64,000 nucleotides of DNA, from positions 1 to 64,000 of the forward strand of contig JAJVHU010000057.1 in NCBI GenBank assembly GCA_022072505.1. Reading direction: 5' to 3'. Position 1 is the first letter of the stretch. The number at the start of each line of letters is the position of its first letter. The notes beneath the pieces are model-generated. The model was not told the DNA's origin. It made no database searches and was given only the letters and a program-made list of their open reading frames with translations. The stretch is from Phycisphaerae bacterium. Lineage in GTDB: Bacteria; Planctomycetota; Phycisphaerae; UBA1845. Positions 8,329 through 17,737 of this stretch are shown piece after piece. A program made the translations under genes and the position numbers.

Positions 8329-8907
8329 TCACCGCCTTGAGGTTGGATGTCCGACGCGGCGCGGTTCTTCCCCGGCTGCACGGGCCTCCAGCAGACGGCG
8401 CAGTTCGGACCGGGCCCGGTTCAGCCTCGACGCGACCGTTCCGGGGGCGCAATCCAGCACTTCGGCGATTTCGGCGTAATCCAGCCCGGTCTGATACTTC
8501 AGGATCAGGACGGCGCGGTGCTCGAGGCTGAGGTCCGCGAGGGCGGCGCTCACGTCTGTTTCGGCGGGTGCGGCGGGCGCGGCGGCCTCGTCGTCCGTCC
8601 GTCCGGTCGCTTCGGAACGAGAGGTTTCGAGGTGTGCCCGCTCCCGGTCCCGGCGGCGGAAGAACTGGAGCGTCTCGTTGACGGCGATGCGGTAGAGCCA
8701 GGTTCCCGCCGCGGCGCGGGCGTCGAAGTTCGCGAATTGCTGAAACGCGCGGAGGAACGTGTCCTGCGTCAGGTCGAAAGCGTCTTCCGCGCGGCCGGTC
8801 ATGCGGAGCGTCAGGGCGTAGATGCGGTCGGCGTGCTGCTCATAAAACGCCCGCTGAGCGGCACGATCGCCGCGCCGACACCCCTCGACCACCGCGGCTT
8901 CGTCCAT
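8329..8907 (-). CDS. ECF-type RNA polymerase sigma factor
   Basis: A 192-residue group-4 sigma factor. Region 2 includes DAFDLTQDTFLRAFQQFANFDARAAAGTWLYRIAVNETLQFFRRR (residues ~42-87, seen in pieces). Region 4 has the helix-turn-helix LDYAEIAEVLDCAPGTVASRLNRARSELRRLL (~139-170). A short disordered linker rich in Ala and Pro joins them. It is the first gene of the sigma/anti-sigma pair. The start ATG at 8907 is the first in frame and gives a normal N-terminus (MDEAAVVEGCRRGD). Confidence 0.95.
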   Translation of the reverse strand: MDEAAVVEGCRRGDRAAQRAFYEQHADRIYALTLRMTGRAEDAFDLTQDTFLRAFQQFANFDARAAAGTWLYRIAVNETLQFFRRRDRERAHLETSRSEATGRTDDEAAAPAAPAETDVSAALADLSLEHRAVLILKYQTGLDYAEIAEVLDCAPGTVASRLNRARSELRRLLEARAAGEEPRRVGHPTSRR

Positions 8908-9036
8908 CCGTGGATGTTAAGAGCGCCGCCCGCCGGTGTCACTGACGGAACCTGAGGGCGCCCGCCCGAGTGCTCCGGCGTGAGGCGGTCGCCGGCTTTC
9001 CCTCGTCCGTCCCAGCGGCGAAGATGCCCGGCGGGC

Positions 9037-10854
9037 ATGAACGCAACGAACCCAGCGAATCCTTCGTCCAACACAGACCGTGACCGGCCGGCGACGCTTC
9101 AAAGGAGTGCGACGCCGCACCGCCGGTTTTTCGCGCGGTGGGCGTTGCCGGTGATCGCCCTGGGGCTGGGGGCGGCTTACCGAGTCGAGTTGTCGGTCGG
9201 GCTTCCGGTCGGATACGACGAAGTGTTCGTGATCGCGGTGGGTCTGCTGGAGATGGAGGCGTCGCAGGCGGCGTACTGGCTGGAAGTTCCGATGCAGCGG
9301 AGCAGCGCGCTGGCGCCGCTGTGGTGGTGGGTCGAGTACGTCCCCTTCAAGCTGCTGGGCGACGTGACGCAATCCGGCGTGCGGATCATGCCGCTGCTTT
9401 GCAGCCTGACGATTCCGGCGCTGGGCTACCTCGCGTCTTGGCGACGCTTCGGGCGGCGCGCGGCGCTGGGGTTCGCCTTGTTTCTTTCGCTCTCGGACGT
9501 TCTGGCGTACTGCACGGTTCGGGCGGAATTCTTCGAGTCCTTGCTGATGCTCGCGGCGGTCCCGCTGGTGTGCGGGGTGGGGCGTCCGCAGCGCGGGGCG
9601 GGGCGGGGCGTGCTCTGGGCGGCGATGTTGCTGACGTTTTTCGGGAAGGCGTTGTTCATCATCGGGTTGAACCTCGCGGCGGAGGGGGTCGTGCTTGCGT
9701 TCGCGCGCGGGCGTCGCGCGCGACAGGCGGCGTCGCTGCTCGTCTCGCTCGGCGTCGCGGCGGTTCCGGCGGCGTTGTGGTTCTTCGCGGCGCACGAGCA
9801 CTACCAGCACGGCGTCATCCGTCATGAGGCGATGCCGGAGGCGCGCGGCGTCGGCGAGCTGATCCGCGGGATCACGCTCGGATACGGCGAGGTGAAGCGC
9901 CACGTGGTCGGCGGCACGTCTGACGCCGCGCTGGTCTACCTGGACGCGCGAGTCTGGCCTGCGACGGCGCTGTCCTCCGGGTTTCTTGCGCTCGGACTGG
10001 TTTGCGGGGCTTCGAGCGCGGCGCGGTCCGTCCGCGCCGGGTGGACGCGGTTGCGGCTGGCGCGGACGGGGCTTGCAGTCTGGTCGGCAGGCGGCGCAGC
10101 CTACGTGATGCTCTCCGGAACGGCCGGCGCGCGGTTTCACCTGATGTACCTTCCGGCGGCGTGGTTGCTGGCGGCGACGAGCGTCACGCATCTTGCGAGG
10201 CTCCGGGTCGGTCAGAAGATCCTCCTTGCGGCGAGCGTGCTGCTGCTCGTGATCCCGTCGCTGGGGTGGGTGGAGTGGAGCGCCGGGAACTGGAGCCCGC
10301 AGCGGGCGGTCCGGACGGCGATGGGGCTGGCGGCGGTCGTCGTCGCGCTCGGCGCGCTGGGTCGTGCGACGGCGAAGTGGACCGGGAATTCGTGGGCGCT
10401 GCCGGCGGCGCTGATCGGCGGGCTGGTGCTGCTGGTCGCCGGTCCGCTGCGCTGGGGGCCGGCGGCGCTGTTTGAGCCGATGTATTCCGCGGAAGCGGGC
10501 GGCGCGGACCGACCGCCTTATACGGATGCGCTGCTGGCGATCGACGCCCGGTCCGCCGGACGATCAAAGCACATCCAGCGGCGACCGGAAACGCTTGAGG
10601 TTCTGCTCTCGAATTACTTCAGAACGCTTCAGGAACCGGATGTCACAAACGCGGTGCATTACGCGGACCGGGCCGTCTTGAACAACCCGGAGGACGTGCT
10701 GGCGTGGACGTACCTCGGTCTGGCGACGGACCTGACCGACACCTCGATCCAGGAGCGGCGGGCGATCTGGAAGAAGGCGCTCGACCTGAAGCCGGACAGC
10801 GCGTTCCTGCGGCAGCGGCACGAGGCGGTGATGGGTGAGACCGCCGATGAATGA
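9037..10854 (+). CDS. Multi-pass membrane glycosyltransferase (ArnT/PMT-like GT-C)
   Basis: A 605-residue integral membrane protein with about ten hydrophobic segments. The first loop has GLPVGYDEVFVIAVG, where the acidic DE pair fits the catalytic metal or lipid-phosphate contact of GT-C enzymes. These move sugar from polyprenyl-phosphate donors to lipid or protein acceptors outside the cytoplasm. The last ~100 residues are soluble and look like one TPR-type repeat (ADRAVLNNPEDVLAWTYLGLA and KKALDLKPDSAF). I took the ATG at 9037; the frame extends to 8980 without support. It overlaps rarD by 8 bases. Confidence 0.75.
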   Translation: MNATNPANPSSNTDRDRPATLQRSATPHRRFFARWALPVIALGLGAAYRVELSVGLPVGYDEVFVIAVGLLEMEASQAAYWLEVPMQRSSALAPLWWWVEYVPFKLLGDVTQSGVRIMPLLCSLTIPALGYLASWRRFGRRAALGFALFLSLSDVLAYCTVRAEFFESLLMLAAVPLVCGVGRPQRGAGRGVLWAAMLLTFFGKALFIIGLNLAAEGVVLAFARGRRARQAASLLVSLGVAAVPAALWFFAAHEHYQHGVIRHEAMPEARGVGELIRGITLGYGEVKRHVVGGTSDAALVYLDARVWPATALSSGFLALGLVCGASSAARSVRAGWTRLRLARTGLAVWSAGGAAYVMLSGTAGARFHLMYLPAAWLLAATSVTHLARLRVGQKILLAASVLLLVIPSLGWVEWSAGNWSPQRAVRTAMGLAAVVVALGALGRATAKWTGNSWALPAALIGGLVLLVAGPLRWGPAALFEPMYSAEAGGADRPPYTDALLAIDARSAGRSKHIQRRPETLEVLLSNYFRTLQEPDVTNAVHYADRAVLNNPEDVLAWTYLGLATDLTDTSIQERRAIWKKALDLKPDSAFLRQRHEAVMGETADE

Positions 10855-11836
10855 CGCGGCGCGACCGCCGTCCGAGCCTTCCTTGCCCGCCGCCGCCGCC
10901 CCTCCGGCGACTCCGGCCGCGTCCGCGGACGCGCGGTCGATCCAGCGCGCGGGAGTCTTTTACGGCTTGGCCGCATACGGGATGTGGGGCCTGGCGCCCG
11001 TGTACTTCAAGTCAGTGACGAAGTACGCCCCGCCGCGCGAGGTGCTGGCGCACCGGATCCTCTGGTCGGTGGTGCTGCTGGTGATTCTGATGACGGTGCT
11101 GCGGCAGTGGCGGGCGGCGCGGGACGCGCTTCGGAACGCGCGGACGGTGTGGACGCTGGTCGGATCGACGATCCTGGTCGCGGCGAACTGGTACGCGTAC
11201 ATCTGGGCGACCGCCAACGGGCGGATCGTCGAGGGCAGTCTCGGTTACTTCATCAACCCGCTGGTCAACGTGCTGCTCGGGACGGTGTTTCTCGGCGAGC
11301 GTCTGAGGCTCAGACAAAAGGTGAGCGTCGCGCTGGCGGCCTGCGGCGTGGGCGTGATGACGGTCGGGATGAAGGTCGTGCCCTCGGTGGCGCTTTTCCT
11401 GGCGGGAACGTTTGCATTTTACGGATTGCTGCGAAAAAGGGTCGCGGCCGGGGCGCTGGTGGGGTTGACGGTCGAGACGGTGTTCCTCGCTCCGCTGGCG
11501 CTGGCGTACCTGGCGCATCTTTCGTGGAGTGACGCGGGGCACTTCGGGACGGTCTCGCGGCGGGCGGACGCGCTGCTGGCGTTTTCGGGGCTGATGACGT
11601 CGATCCCGCTGCTGTGCTTCGCGGCGGGCGCCCGGCGTCTCCGGCTGGCCACGATGGGCATCCTTCAGTACCTTGCGCCGACGCTTCAATTGATCGTCGG
11701 CGTGCTCCTTTATCACGAGCCGTTTACGCGCGTTCACGCGGCGAGCTTCGGGCTGATCTGGGCGGGACTGGTGATGTACTCGGTGGATGCGATCCTCGTG
11801 CTGCGGCGATCCCGTCCGGGAGGCGGCGGAGCATGA
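10847..11836 (+). CDS. rarD: RarD-type EamA permease
   Basis: A 329-residue permease of the RarD branch of the drug/metabolite transporter superfamily, with ten membrane helices. The segment GLAAYGMWGLAPVYFKSV and the following EVLAHRILWSVVLL are typical of RarD, as are ANWYAYIWATANGRIVEGSLGYFINPL and the FLGERL motif. The substrate is unknown; E. coli RarD was named for chloramphenicol sensitivity. The N-terminal ~35 residues are a Pro/Ala extension. Starts are possible at GTG 10835 and ATG 10847; both overlap the upstream gene. Its stop overlaps the FkbM start (ATGA), so the three genes form one translationally coupled unit. Confidence 0.9.
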   Translation: MNDAARPPSEPSLPAAAAPPATPAASADARSIQRAGVFYGLAAYGMWGLAPVYFKSVTKYAPPREVLAHRILWSVVLLVILMTVLRQWRAARDALRNARTVWTLVGSTILVAANWYAYIWATANGRIVEGSLGYFINPLVNVLLGTVFLGERLRLRQKVSVALAACGVGVMTVGMKVVPSVALFLAGTFAFYGLLRKRVAAGALVGLTVETVFLAPLALAYLAHLSWSDAGHFGTVSRRADALLAFSGLMTSIPLLCFAAGARRLRLATMGILQYLAPTLQLIVGVLLYHEPFTRVHAASFGLIWAGLVMYSVDAILVLRRSRPGGGGA

Positions 11837-12591
11837 ACGCCTTCCTGCGACGGCTGCTTCGCCGCACGTTGAAAGTCGCGCCGGTCCGCGACGCCTACAT
11901 CGACATCGCCCGGCTCTTGTCGAATGAGAAGGTCGAGCAGGCGCTGGACGTGGGCGCGTGCCGCGGCACGGTGAGTCTTCGCCTCGCGCGCCTGTTTCCG
12001 ACGGCGACGATCCACGCCTTCGAGCCGCACCCGGAGTCGTTCGCGCAGCTTGAGGCGAACACCCGGCCCGAGCCGCGCGTCCGGTGTCACCGTCTCGCCC
12101 TCGATGACGCGCCCGGTGAAGCGACGCTGCGACTCAACGCGGTTCCCGGAAGCAGCTCGTTGTTGCCGCGCCCCCGCGACGGGCAGACGTATCATAACCC
12201 GCAGGCCCGTGCGATCGGCGAGACGAACGTTCGCGCGGTGACGCTCGACGCGTGGGTGGGAAACGAGCGGGTCGAGCGCGTCGACGTCATCAAGCTGGAC
12301 GTTCAAGGCGCGGAATTGCGCGTCCTGCACGGCGCGGAGCGCGTGCTGCGTCACGTCAAGCTCGTATACACGGAAGCGCAGTGGCACCCCACGTATGAAG
12401 GCGCGGCGCTGCTCTGTGACGTCTGGGCGCACCTTCGCCGGTTCGGATTCAGCCTGTTTCACTTTTACAACACCTGGGGCGGCGAGGACGGACAGGTGGT
12501 GCAGGGCGACGCGCTTTTCATCCACGCCGAACTTCGCGCCCGCGCGCTCGGAGCCTCCGGCGCGGTTCGGACGCAGTCCTTCGGCGCGTGA
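11833..12591 (+). CDS. FkbM-family methyltransferase
   Basis: A 252-residue SAM-dependent methyltransferase. ALDVGACRGTVSLRLARLFP is the SAM-binding motif I (residues ~36-55), HAFEPHPESFAQLEAN is motif II, and VIKLDVQGAELRVLHGAERVL is the FkbM family motif. Members often methylate sugars of polysaccharides or glycolipids, which fits the glycosyltransferase two genes upstream. The ATG at 11833 overlaps the rarD stop by 4 bases. The ~50 bases after it separate it from the convergent ExeA-type gene. Confidence 0.9.
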   Translation: MNAFLRRLLRRTLKVAPVRDAYIDIARLLSNEKVEQALDVGACRGTVSLRLARLFPTATIHAFEPHPESFAQLEANTRPEPRVRCHRLALDDAPGEATLRLNAVPGSSSLLPRPRDGQTYHNPQARAIGETNVRAVTLDAWVGNERVERVDVIKLDVQGAELRVLHGAERVLRHVKLVYTEAQWHPTYEGAALLCDVWAHLRRFGFSLFHFYNTWGGEDGQVVQGDALFIHAELRARALGASGAVRTQSFGA

Positions 12592-12642
12592 GCGGGGTCC
12601 GGTCTCCCGGCCCCGCGGATTGACGCGACGCCCCTGGCGACG

Positions 12643-15600
12643 TCAGACGCCGGCGGCGGACCCGGTGGCCTCCTGCGCTTCGCGCAACAATTCGCTGATC
12701 TGCTCGGCGCGGCTGCGCGGTTTGCGCGGTTTTTCGGATTCGGCGGCGGCGACGGGCGTTTCCACGTCGCTGTCGGCCGGTTGCGGCGGTCGCGGGAAGC
12801 GGCTCGCGGGCGCCGAGACGATCCGCCCCGCTTCCGGCGCGACCAGCCGCTGCAACGTCTGCGTCGGGTGCGTCGATCCGATGCCGGGCGTTTTCGCCAG
12901 CGTCGCGGCGAGGCGCGACTGCGCGCGGATCGCCTCCTCGACCCACTCCTTGAGGGTCCGCGCGGCTTCGTCCGTATCATGCGCCAGCCGCTCCAGCCGC
13001 GTGTCCGCCTCGCGGCTGGTTTTGCGGAACTCCTCGATCCGCTGGTTGGCCTCGAGACTGACCTTCGACAATCCCGCGAAGACCTTCTGCACAGCCTTGC
13101 ACACTTTGTCGAGTTGCTCCGCCTGCTGCCGCGCGTCCTTGACCAGCGTCTGCGGCTCGAGGCACAGGTCGGCGACCTGGCGCTCGATCTGCCCGGTGCG
13201 GGCGTGCAAGTCCTTGAGCGACTCGGCCAGCTTCTGCGCCTGCGCGACGAACTCGCGGAGGATGCGCTCGCCCGACTCGGCGGAGCGCTCGCGGTCCTCG
13301 ATCGCGGCGAGCAGATCCTCGGCGCGGGTCACGACGAGGCGCCCGCATTCCGCTGCCTCGCGGAGGCGCTGGGCGGTCTGCTCGGCGTCGTGCGTCCCCT
13401 GCGCCACCTGGGTCATGCGCTCCTGCGCCTGCCGCGTGGCGGCGTCGAGTCGATCGGCCGCGGACTGCGCGTGTTCGAGCACCTGACGATGCTCGCCGAG
13501 CGCGATGCGGGCCTCGGCCTGCTCATTGCGGACGCGCTCCGCGTTGGCGGCAAGATCCTGGACCGCCGCCTCGGCGCTGCGCTGCACGGAGGTTCCCTGC
13601 TCGATCAGGCCGGTCAGCGCGTCCCGCACCGTCGTCCCTGATTGCAGCGCCTGCGTGATGTTCGAGAGGCGCTCGGTCAGGGTTCCGGCCCCTGCGCCGG
13701 CGGCTCGGAGCGCTTCGAGCGTCTGCTTTGCGTTCGTGTTCGACTCCGCGAGCGCGTCGCGGCGTTGCGCGGCATCCGCCTGTTGCGCCGATAGCGACTC
13801 GATCAGGGCGTCGAGCTCCTTGCGGTGATCGTTGAGCGTGTCCCGCTGGGAGTCCGAAGCCTCGGTCAGTGCGCGCAGGTCGCCGATCAAACTTTGAACG
13901 TGCGTCCTCGTCGCTTCGGACTCGGTGCGCGCCGACTGCCAGGCGGCGACGTCCTCCCGGCTGACGCGATGCAGGTCTGAAAGCTCGCTGATGATCTGGC
14001 GGGCGGCGGCGACATGAGAGGCCAGCGCCTGCTCCCGCCGTTCCGCCGTGGCGGCTTCCGCCCGGATCCGCGTGGAAAGCTCCTCGGAGGTCGCGGCAAG
14101 AGACTCGATCGTCGCGCCGGCTGCGTCCAGCCTGGAAATGCCGGACTCCGCCCGCTCACAGGCGGCGCCGAGCAGGAACAGGCGGTCGGTCGTCTGCTGA
14201 TCCGCCGCGGCCAGCTTTTGCGCCGTCTCGGTCAGCCTTGCATGCAGCGCCTCGCCGGACGCCGATGTCGTTTCAAGCGCCTCGTTCGCCCGCTCGGCAC
14301 GCGCGGACGCCTGCTCGATCGTCCGGGTCTTGAACTGGGCGCTCTCAAGGGACTGCTGGACCTCCTTCACGGCGGCGTTGACGGAGTCCCGGATCCGGGT
14401 CTCCGCGGCGTCGAGGGTCTGGCGGATGCGCGTCGCGGCCGCATCGGCGGACTGAAGGTTCTCCCGGGCGGTCCGGTTCGACTCGGCAAGGGTCTCCTGC
14501 AAACCGTCGCCCGTGGCGAGGATATCCTTGATCTGTCGCCGCTCGCGCTCAGCCTGGCTGAAGAGCGCCTGCAGCGCCGTGCGACATTTGCCCACCTGCC
14601 GCTCGGACGCCTTCTCGATCTGCTCCCAGCGACGCGCCTGACGCTCGATCGCGGACAGGGACTCTTCCGCGCGGGTGATGCGCTCCGGAAGCTCCCGCTG
14701 GAGCGGAACGCTGCGCTGCAGCAGGGCTTCCAGCCCGGCCGCCAGATCCTGCCCATCCTTCATCGTGCGCTGAAGCTCGGTCACGGTCGCCTGCGTCTGC
14801 GCCCGGTTCTGATCGAGGCGCTGCGCCTGGTCCGCCGCCTGCTTCGCCAGCAGTTCCTCGCGGGTCTCGACCTGCTGCAGCAACGCCTGAAGACGCATCA
14901 CCAGCTCCCGTCCGGACTCGACGGCGGTGGTCGTCTCCGTCGTCCGCTGCCGCACCGCGCGCTCGCTCTCCGTCAGGTTCTCCTGAAGCTGCGTCAGCCG
15001 GCGCTCCGTCTCGCGCGTCTCCCGGGTGAGCGCGTCGGCGCGCTCGATCTGCGTCGTCAGGTGCTTCGAGAGCGACTGCGCGCTCTCGGTGCGCGCCACC
15101 ATCAGGCGCGCCGTGCTCTGGTACGCCGTCGCCGCCTTCGTCGCCTGCGCCTCGGCCTCGTCGATCGTGCGCATCACGCGGTCCCCGGCCTCCCCGAGGC
15201 GCTGGAGGAGTCGTTCCGCCCGAGTGAGGTGCTCGAGCAGCCGTGCTTCAACGACCGGCGCGTAACCTTGCGCCGATCGGGGCGGCGTCGCGTCCGGTCC
15301 CAGCGATTCCTCAAGCCGCGTCAGCAGCGCCTCTCCGTTGGCGATCAATGCATCCACGGATGGACTCCCTTCTTGATGACCGGTTGATGCCCGCCCTCGC
15401 AAAATCGCGGGGCGAACTCGGGTCGAATATTCCGGGCGCCCGGTGTCAGGGGTTGATGTCCCGGAACCGACGGTTGCGAGGTCGGGTCGAGGATCGTCCC
15501 GGAAGTCTTCCGCCTCCGCGGAAAGGTCCGCGCCGATCCCCGTGTCCTGCCCCGACGACCGCTCGATCTCGCCCCGAGGTCTCGTCGATTCCGCCAGCAG

Positions 15601-16464
15601 CACCGTCTCCGAGCCCCCGCCGGATTCGGGCGCCGGATTCGCCGGATCCCCCGGCGCGGGGGCGGACAGCGCCCGGGCGACGGCGTCGATCACCGTCGCC
15701 GTGACCGCTCCGCTTTCCTGCTGGTCTGCCGCCGCCAGCCCGGCTGCGCAAAGCCGGTTGATCCTTCGCGGAAGACCGCGCGAGATTTCGTACACGCGAT
15801 CGATGGCTGCGACGTCAAAGCGTTCGAACCTTCCCGCGACGCCTGCGACGCGAAGGCGGTGGGCGATGTACGCCTCCGTCTCCTCGCGCGACAGCGGCGC
15901 GAGCGTGACGACGCCGTTGATGCGGGCGCGGAGGGGGCGACCGTCATCGCACAACAGCGATTGCGCCTCCGACCGGCCGAAAAGCAGGAGGGAAACCCCC
16001 TGAACGCCGCTGCCGTCGCGCCGCGTCAGCGCGGCCAGCGTCTCGATCGTCATCGCGGAGAGGTGCTCCGCCTGATCGATGACGACCAGGAACGACCCGC
16101 GGTCCTTCGCGCGCTGGCGCAGCGCCTGCCGGACGCGCAGCAAACCGCGCATCGACTTCACCTCCGACGACGAGGCCACGCCGATGCCGCGAAAGAGCGC
16201 CTCGTGAAACGCCGTGTCCTCGCCCGCTCTCGCCGTCAGCAGCGTGCAGCGCTCCGGCACGGGGAACCGCGCGATCACCTGCCGCGCCGTCATCGTCTTG
16301 CCCGACCCCGCGACGCCGAACACGCAGAACACGCCGCCGGTGGGCGCGGACCAGGTCTGCACGTCCTGCAGCACCTTCTCCGCGCCCGACGACCGGTAAT
16401 AAAGCTCCAACTGCGGAAGATCCTCAAAGGGCGCCAACTGCGGCGGCTGCACGGTTTGTTTCAT
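12643..16464 (-). CDS. ExeA/GspA-type AAA ATPase fused to giant coiled coil
   Basis: A 1273-residue protein. Residues ~1-270 are an ExeA/GspA-like AAA ATPase: Walker A GVAGSGKT at residues 50-57, Walker B FLVVIDQAEH ending near residue 133, and a sensor/arginine region ISRGLPRRINRLCAAGLAAAD. In ExeA of type II secretion this domain works with peptidoglycan-binding parts. Here it is followed by ~100 disordered residues and then ~800 residues of almost unbroken heptad-rich, Ala/Glu/Arg/Gln-rich coiled coil (about 380-1190), with no membrane helix. The tail is Pro/Arg-rich. The role could be in envelope assembly or chromosome and cytoskeletal organisation. No secretion genes are adjacent. Confidence 0.85.
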   Translation of the reverse strand: MKQTVQPPQLAPFEDLPQLELYYRSSGAEKVLQDVQTWSAPTGGVFCVFGVAGSGKTMTARQVIARFPVPERCTLLTARAGEDTAFHEALFRGIGVASSSEVKSMRGLLRVRQALRQRAKDRGSFLVVIDQAEHLSAMTIETLAALTRRDGSGVQGVSLLLFGRSEAQSLLCDDGRPLRARINGVVTLAPLSREETEAYIAHRLRVAGVAGRFERFDVAAIDRVYEISRGLPRRINRLCAAGLAAADQQESGAVTATVIDAVARALSAPAPGDPANPAPESGGGSETVLLAESTRPRGEIERSSGQDTGIGADLSAEAEDFRDDPRPDLATVGSGTSTPDTGRPEYSTRVRPAILRGRASTGHQEGSPSVDALIANGEALLTRLEESLGPDATPPRSAQGYAPVVEARLLEHLTRAERLLQRLGEAGDRVMRTIDEAEAQATKAATAYQSTARLMVARTESAQSLSKHLTTQIERADALTRETRETERRLTQLQENLTESERAVRQRTTETTTAVESGRELVMRLQALLQQVETREELLAKQAADQAQRLDQNRAQTQATVTELQRTMKDGQDLAAGLEALLQRSVPLQRELPERITRAEESLSAIERQARRWEQIEKASERQVGKCRTALQALFSQAERERRQIKDILATGDGLQETLAESNRTARENLQSADAAATRIRQTLDAAETRIRDSVNAAVKEVQQSLESAQFKTRTIEQASARAERANEALETTSASGEALHARLTETAQKLAAADQQTTDRLFLLGAACERAESGISRLDAAGATIESLAATSEELSTRIRAEAATAERREQALASHVAAARQIISELSDLHRVSREDVAAWQSARTESEATRTHVQSLIGDLRALTEASDSQRDTLNDHRKELDALIESLSAQQADAAQRRDALAESNTNAKQTLEALRAAGAGAGTLTERLSNITQALQSGTTVRDALTGLIEQGTSVQRSAEAAVQDLAANAERVRNEQAEARIALGEHRQVLEHAQSAADRLDAATRQAQERMTQVAQGTHDAEQTAQRLREAAECGRLVVTRAEDLLAAIEDRERSAESGERILREFVAQAQKLAESLKDLHARTGQIERQVADLCLEPQTLVKDARQQAEQLDKVCKAVQKVFAGLSKVSLEANQRIEEFRKTSREADTRLERLAHDTDEAARTLKEWVEEAIRAQSRLAATLAKTPGIGSTHPTQTLQRLVAPEAGRIVSAPASRFPRPPQPADSDVETPVAAAESEKPRKPRSRAEQISELLREAQEATGSAAGV

Positions 16465-16983
16465 GACGCTTGTCCCACCACGAACCGTGAACGCAACGCT
16501 CCTTCATCGCGCTGAACGCCGCGCGGGCGATCGCGCATCGGCTCGGCGCGATCCCTGCGCCTCGCCGGCGTTCGAGGACGGTTCTTGCCGGATACATCGA
16601 CACCCTGGGGTTTTTTCTGAAGTTATCGGGCAGTTCCGCCGGAGGGCGGATCGAGGGAGGCGGAGGTTCGGGATCAAGAACGCCGGACGAATCTGCCGAT
16701 GCAATCCTTCACCGGGATTCCGCAGGACGTGAGCACGAACGCAATACCCCAGTCCCTGGATCAGCCTCGGGCGCCGCAACCGCGCCCGGTGGCCGCAAAG
16801 CGCACCGCGCTCAAACCGCACCCCACCCTGATGGACTGGCTCCTCGTCCAGAGTCCAGCCGCCCGTCGCCGCCGCAAACCGGCTGCCCCTCCGATATCCG
16901 CGGGTTGAGGCGCTTACTTCCGTCCTGCCCCGTCGGATGAGGTTGACCGTGGCGCAAGCAAGGCGCGACCGGTCCCGCGAGGC
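16465..16983. other. Intergenic region upstream of the ExeA-type gene
   Basis: About 520 bases with no supportable gene on either strand; the open frames are short, Arg/Pro-rich and lack ribosome sites. It presumably holds the promoter of the minus-strand ExeA-type gene. I see no consensus promoter or repeat. Confidence 0.4.
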
Positions 16984-17475
16984 TCAGCCTCCGGCATCCG
17001 TCGATCCGCGCCTTTGCGAAAGCACGCGGCTTCGTCGGGTCTTCTCCTCGCGACGTCGTCGGCGCGAACCCGCCGTCGGTTTCGTCGCATGACGCGCCTT
17101 TACCGGTTGCAGCGCGTCGGTCAGAAGCTCGATCAACCGCTCCTCCGCCGCGCGTCGGTTCGCGGATTGCGTCCGATGACGCTGAGAGGAGATGTGGATC
17201 CGTCCGTCGCGGTCGATGCGGGACGCGAGGCGGCGCGAGATCAGAAGGCGCCCTTCCGGCGGAATCTCGGCGCAATCGTGAAGGTCGAAACGAAGAACGA
17301 CCCGAGTGCTGACCTTGTTGACGTTCTGCCCGCCGGGTCCGGCGCTGCGGCAGAACTCGACTTCGATCCAACGCCGCAATTGATCGACGGTCAGAGGCAC
17401 CGGCCGATATCCGTCAGAGGGGTCGGTTCGGCTGACCGGGAGCCTTGCGGTCGCCGCCCCGGTCGAGGGCGGCAT
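16984..17475 (-). CDS. arfB: ArfB-type ribosome-rescue peptidyl-tRNA hydrolase
   Basis: A 163-residue release-factor-like protein. FCRSAGPGGQNVNKVSTRVVL holds the GGQ motif that hydrolyses the ester bond of peptidyl-tRNA on stalled ribosomes. IHISSQRHRTQSANRRAAEERL is the typical following helix, and the C-terminal tail from about residue 125 is strongly basic (RRRRREEKTRRSR), the part that enters the empty mRNA channel. Length fits ArfB rather than full release factors. The first ATG overlaps the discriminator base of tRNA-Leu, so the N-terminal ~28 residues are doubtful and a downstream GTG or TTG may be used. It lies directly 3' of the tRNA on the same strand. Confidence 0.9.
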   Translation of the reverse strand: MPPSTGAATARLPVSRTDPSDGYRPVPLTVDQLRRWIEVEFCRSAGPGGQNVNKVSTRVVLRFDLHDCAEIPPEGRLLISRRLASRIDRDGRIHISSQRHRTQSANRRAAEERLIELLTDALQPVKARHATKPTAGSRRRRREEKTRRSRVLSQRRGSTDAGG

Positions 17476-17558
17476 GCGGATGAGAGGAGTCGAACCTCCA
17501 CGGAGTTACCCCCACTGGTACCTGAAACCAGCGCGTCTGCCAATTCCGCCACATCCGC
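17475..17558 (-). tRNA. tRNA-Leu(CAG)
   Basis: The minus strand folds as an 84-base class II tRNA: acceptor GCGGATG/CATCCGC with discriminator A, anticodon stem CTGGT/ACCAG with loop TTCAGGT (anticodon CAG), a long variable arm as expected for Leu, and a T arm with TTCGACT. The CCA end is not encoded. Confidence 0.95.
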
Positions 17559-17737
17559 GGGATGTCACGCGGCGAAGCCCTGCCGCCCGTGACTCCGAGG
17601 CCGCATCGTACCGACACACACGCCGCTGTCCAGCGAGGCGCGCAACGAAAGAAACCGACCCTGCTCAGCGCGTCCCCAGGCCGGAGCCCGCTCCGACCCC
17701 TTCAATTCCGCCGTCCAACACGGCAAGACTCGCGCCG

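Noticed and set aside
14014-15387. 457-codon plus-strand open frame
   Set aside because: Shadow of the coiled-coil part of the ExeA-type gene; Leu/Arg/Gly repeats mirror the Gln/Ala/Arg codons.
16504-16821. 105-codon minus-strand frame upstream of the ExeA-type gene
   Set aside because: Arg/Cys/Pro-rich, lacks a ribosome site and resembles neighbouring non-coding frames.
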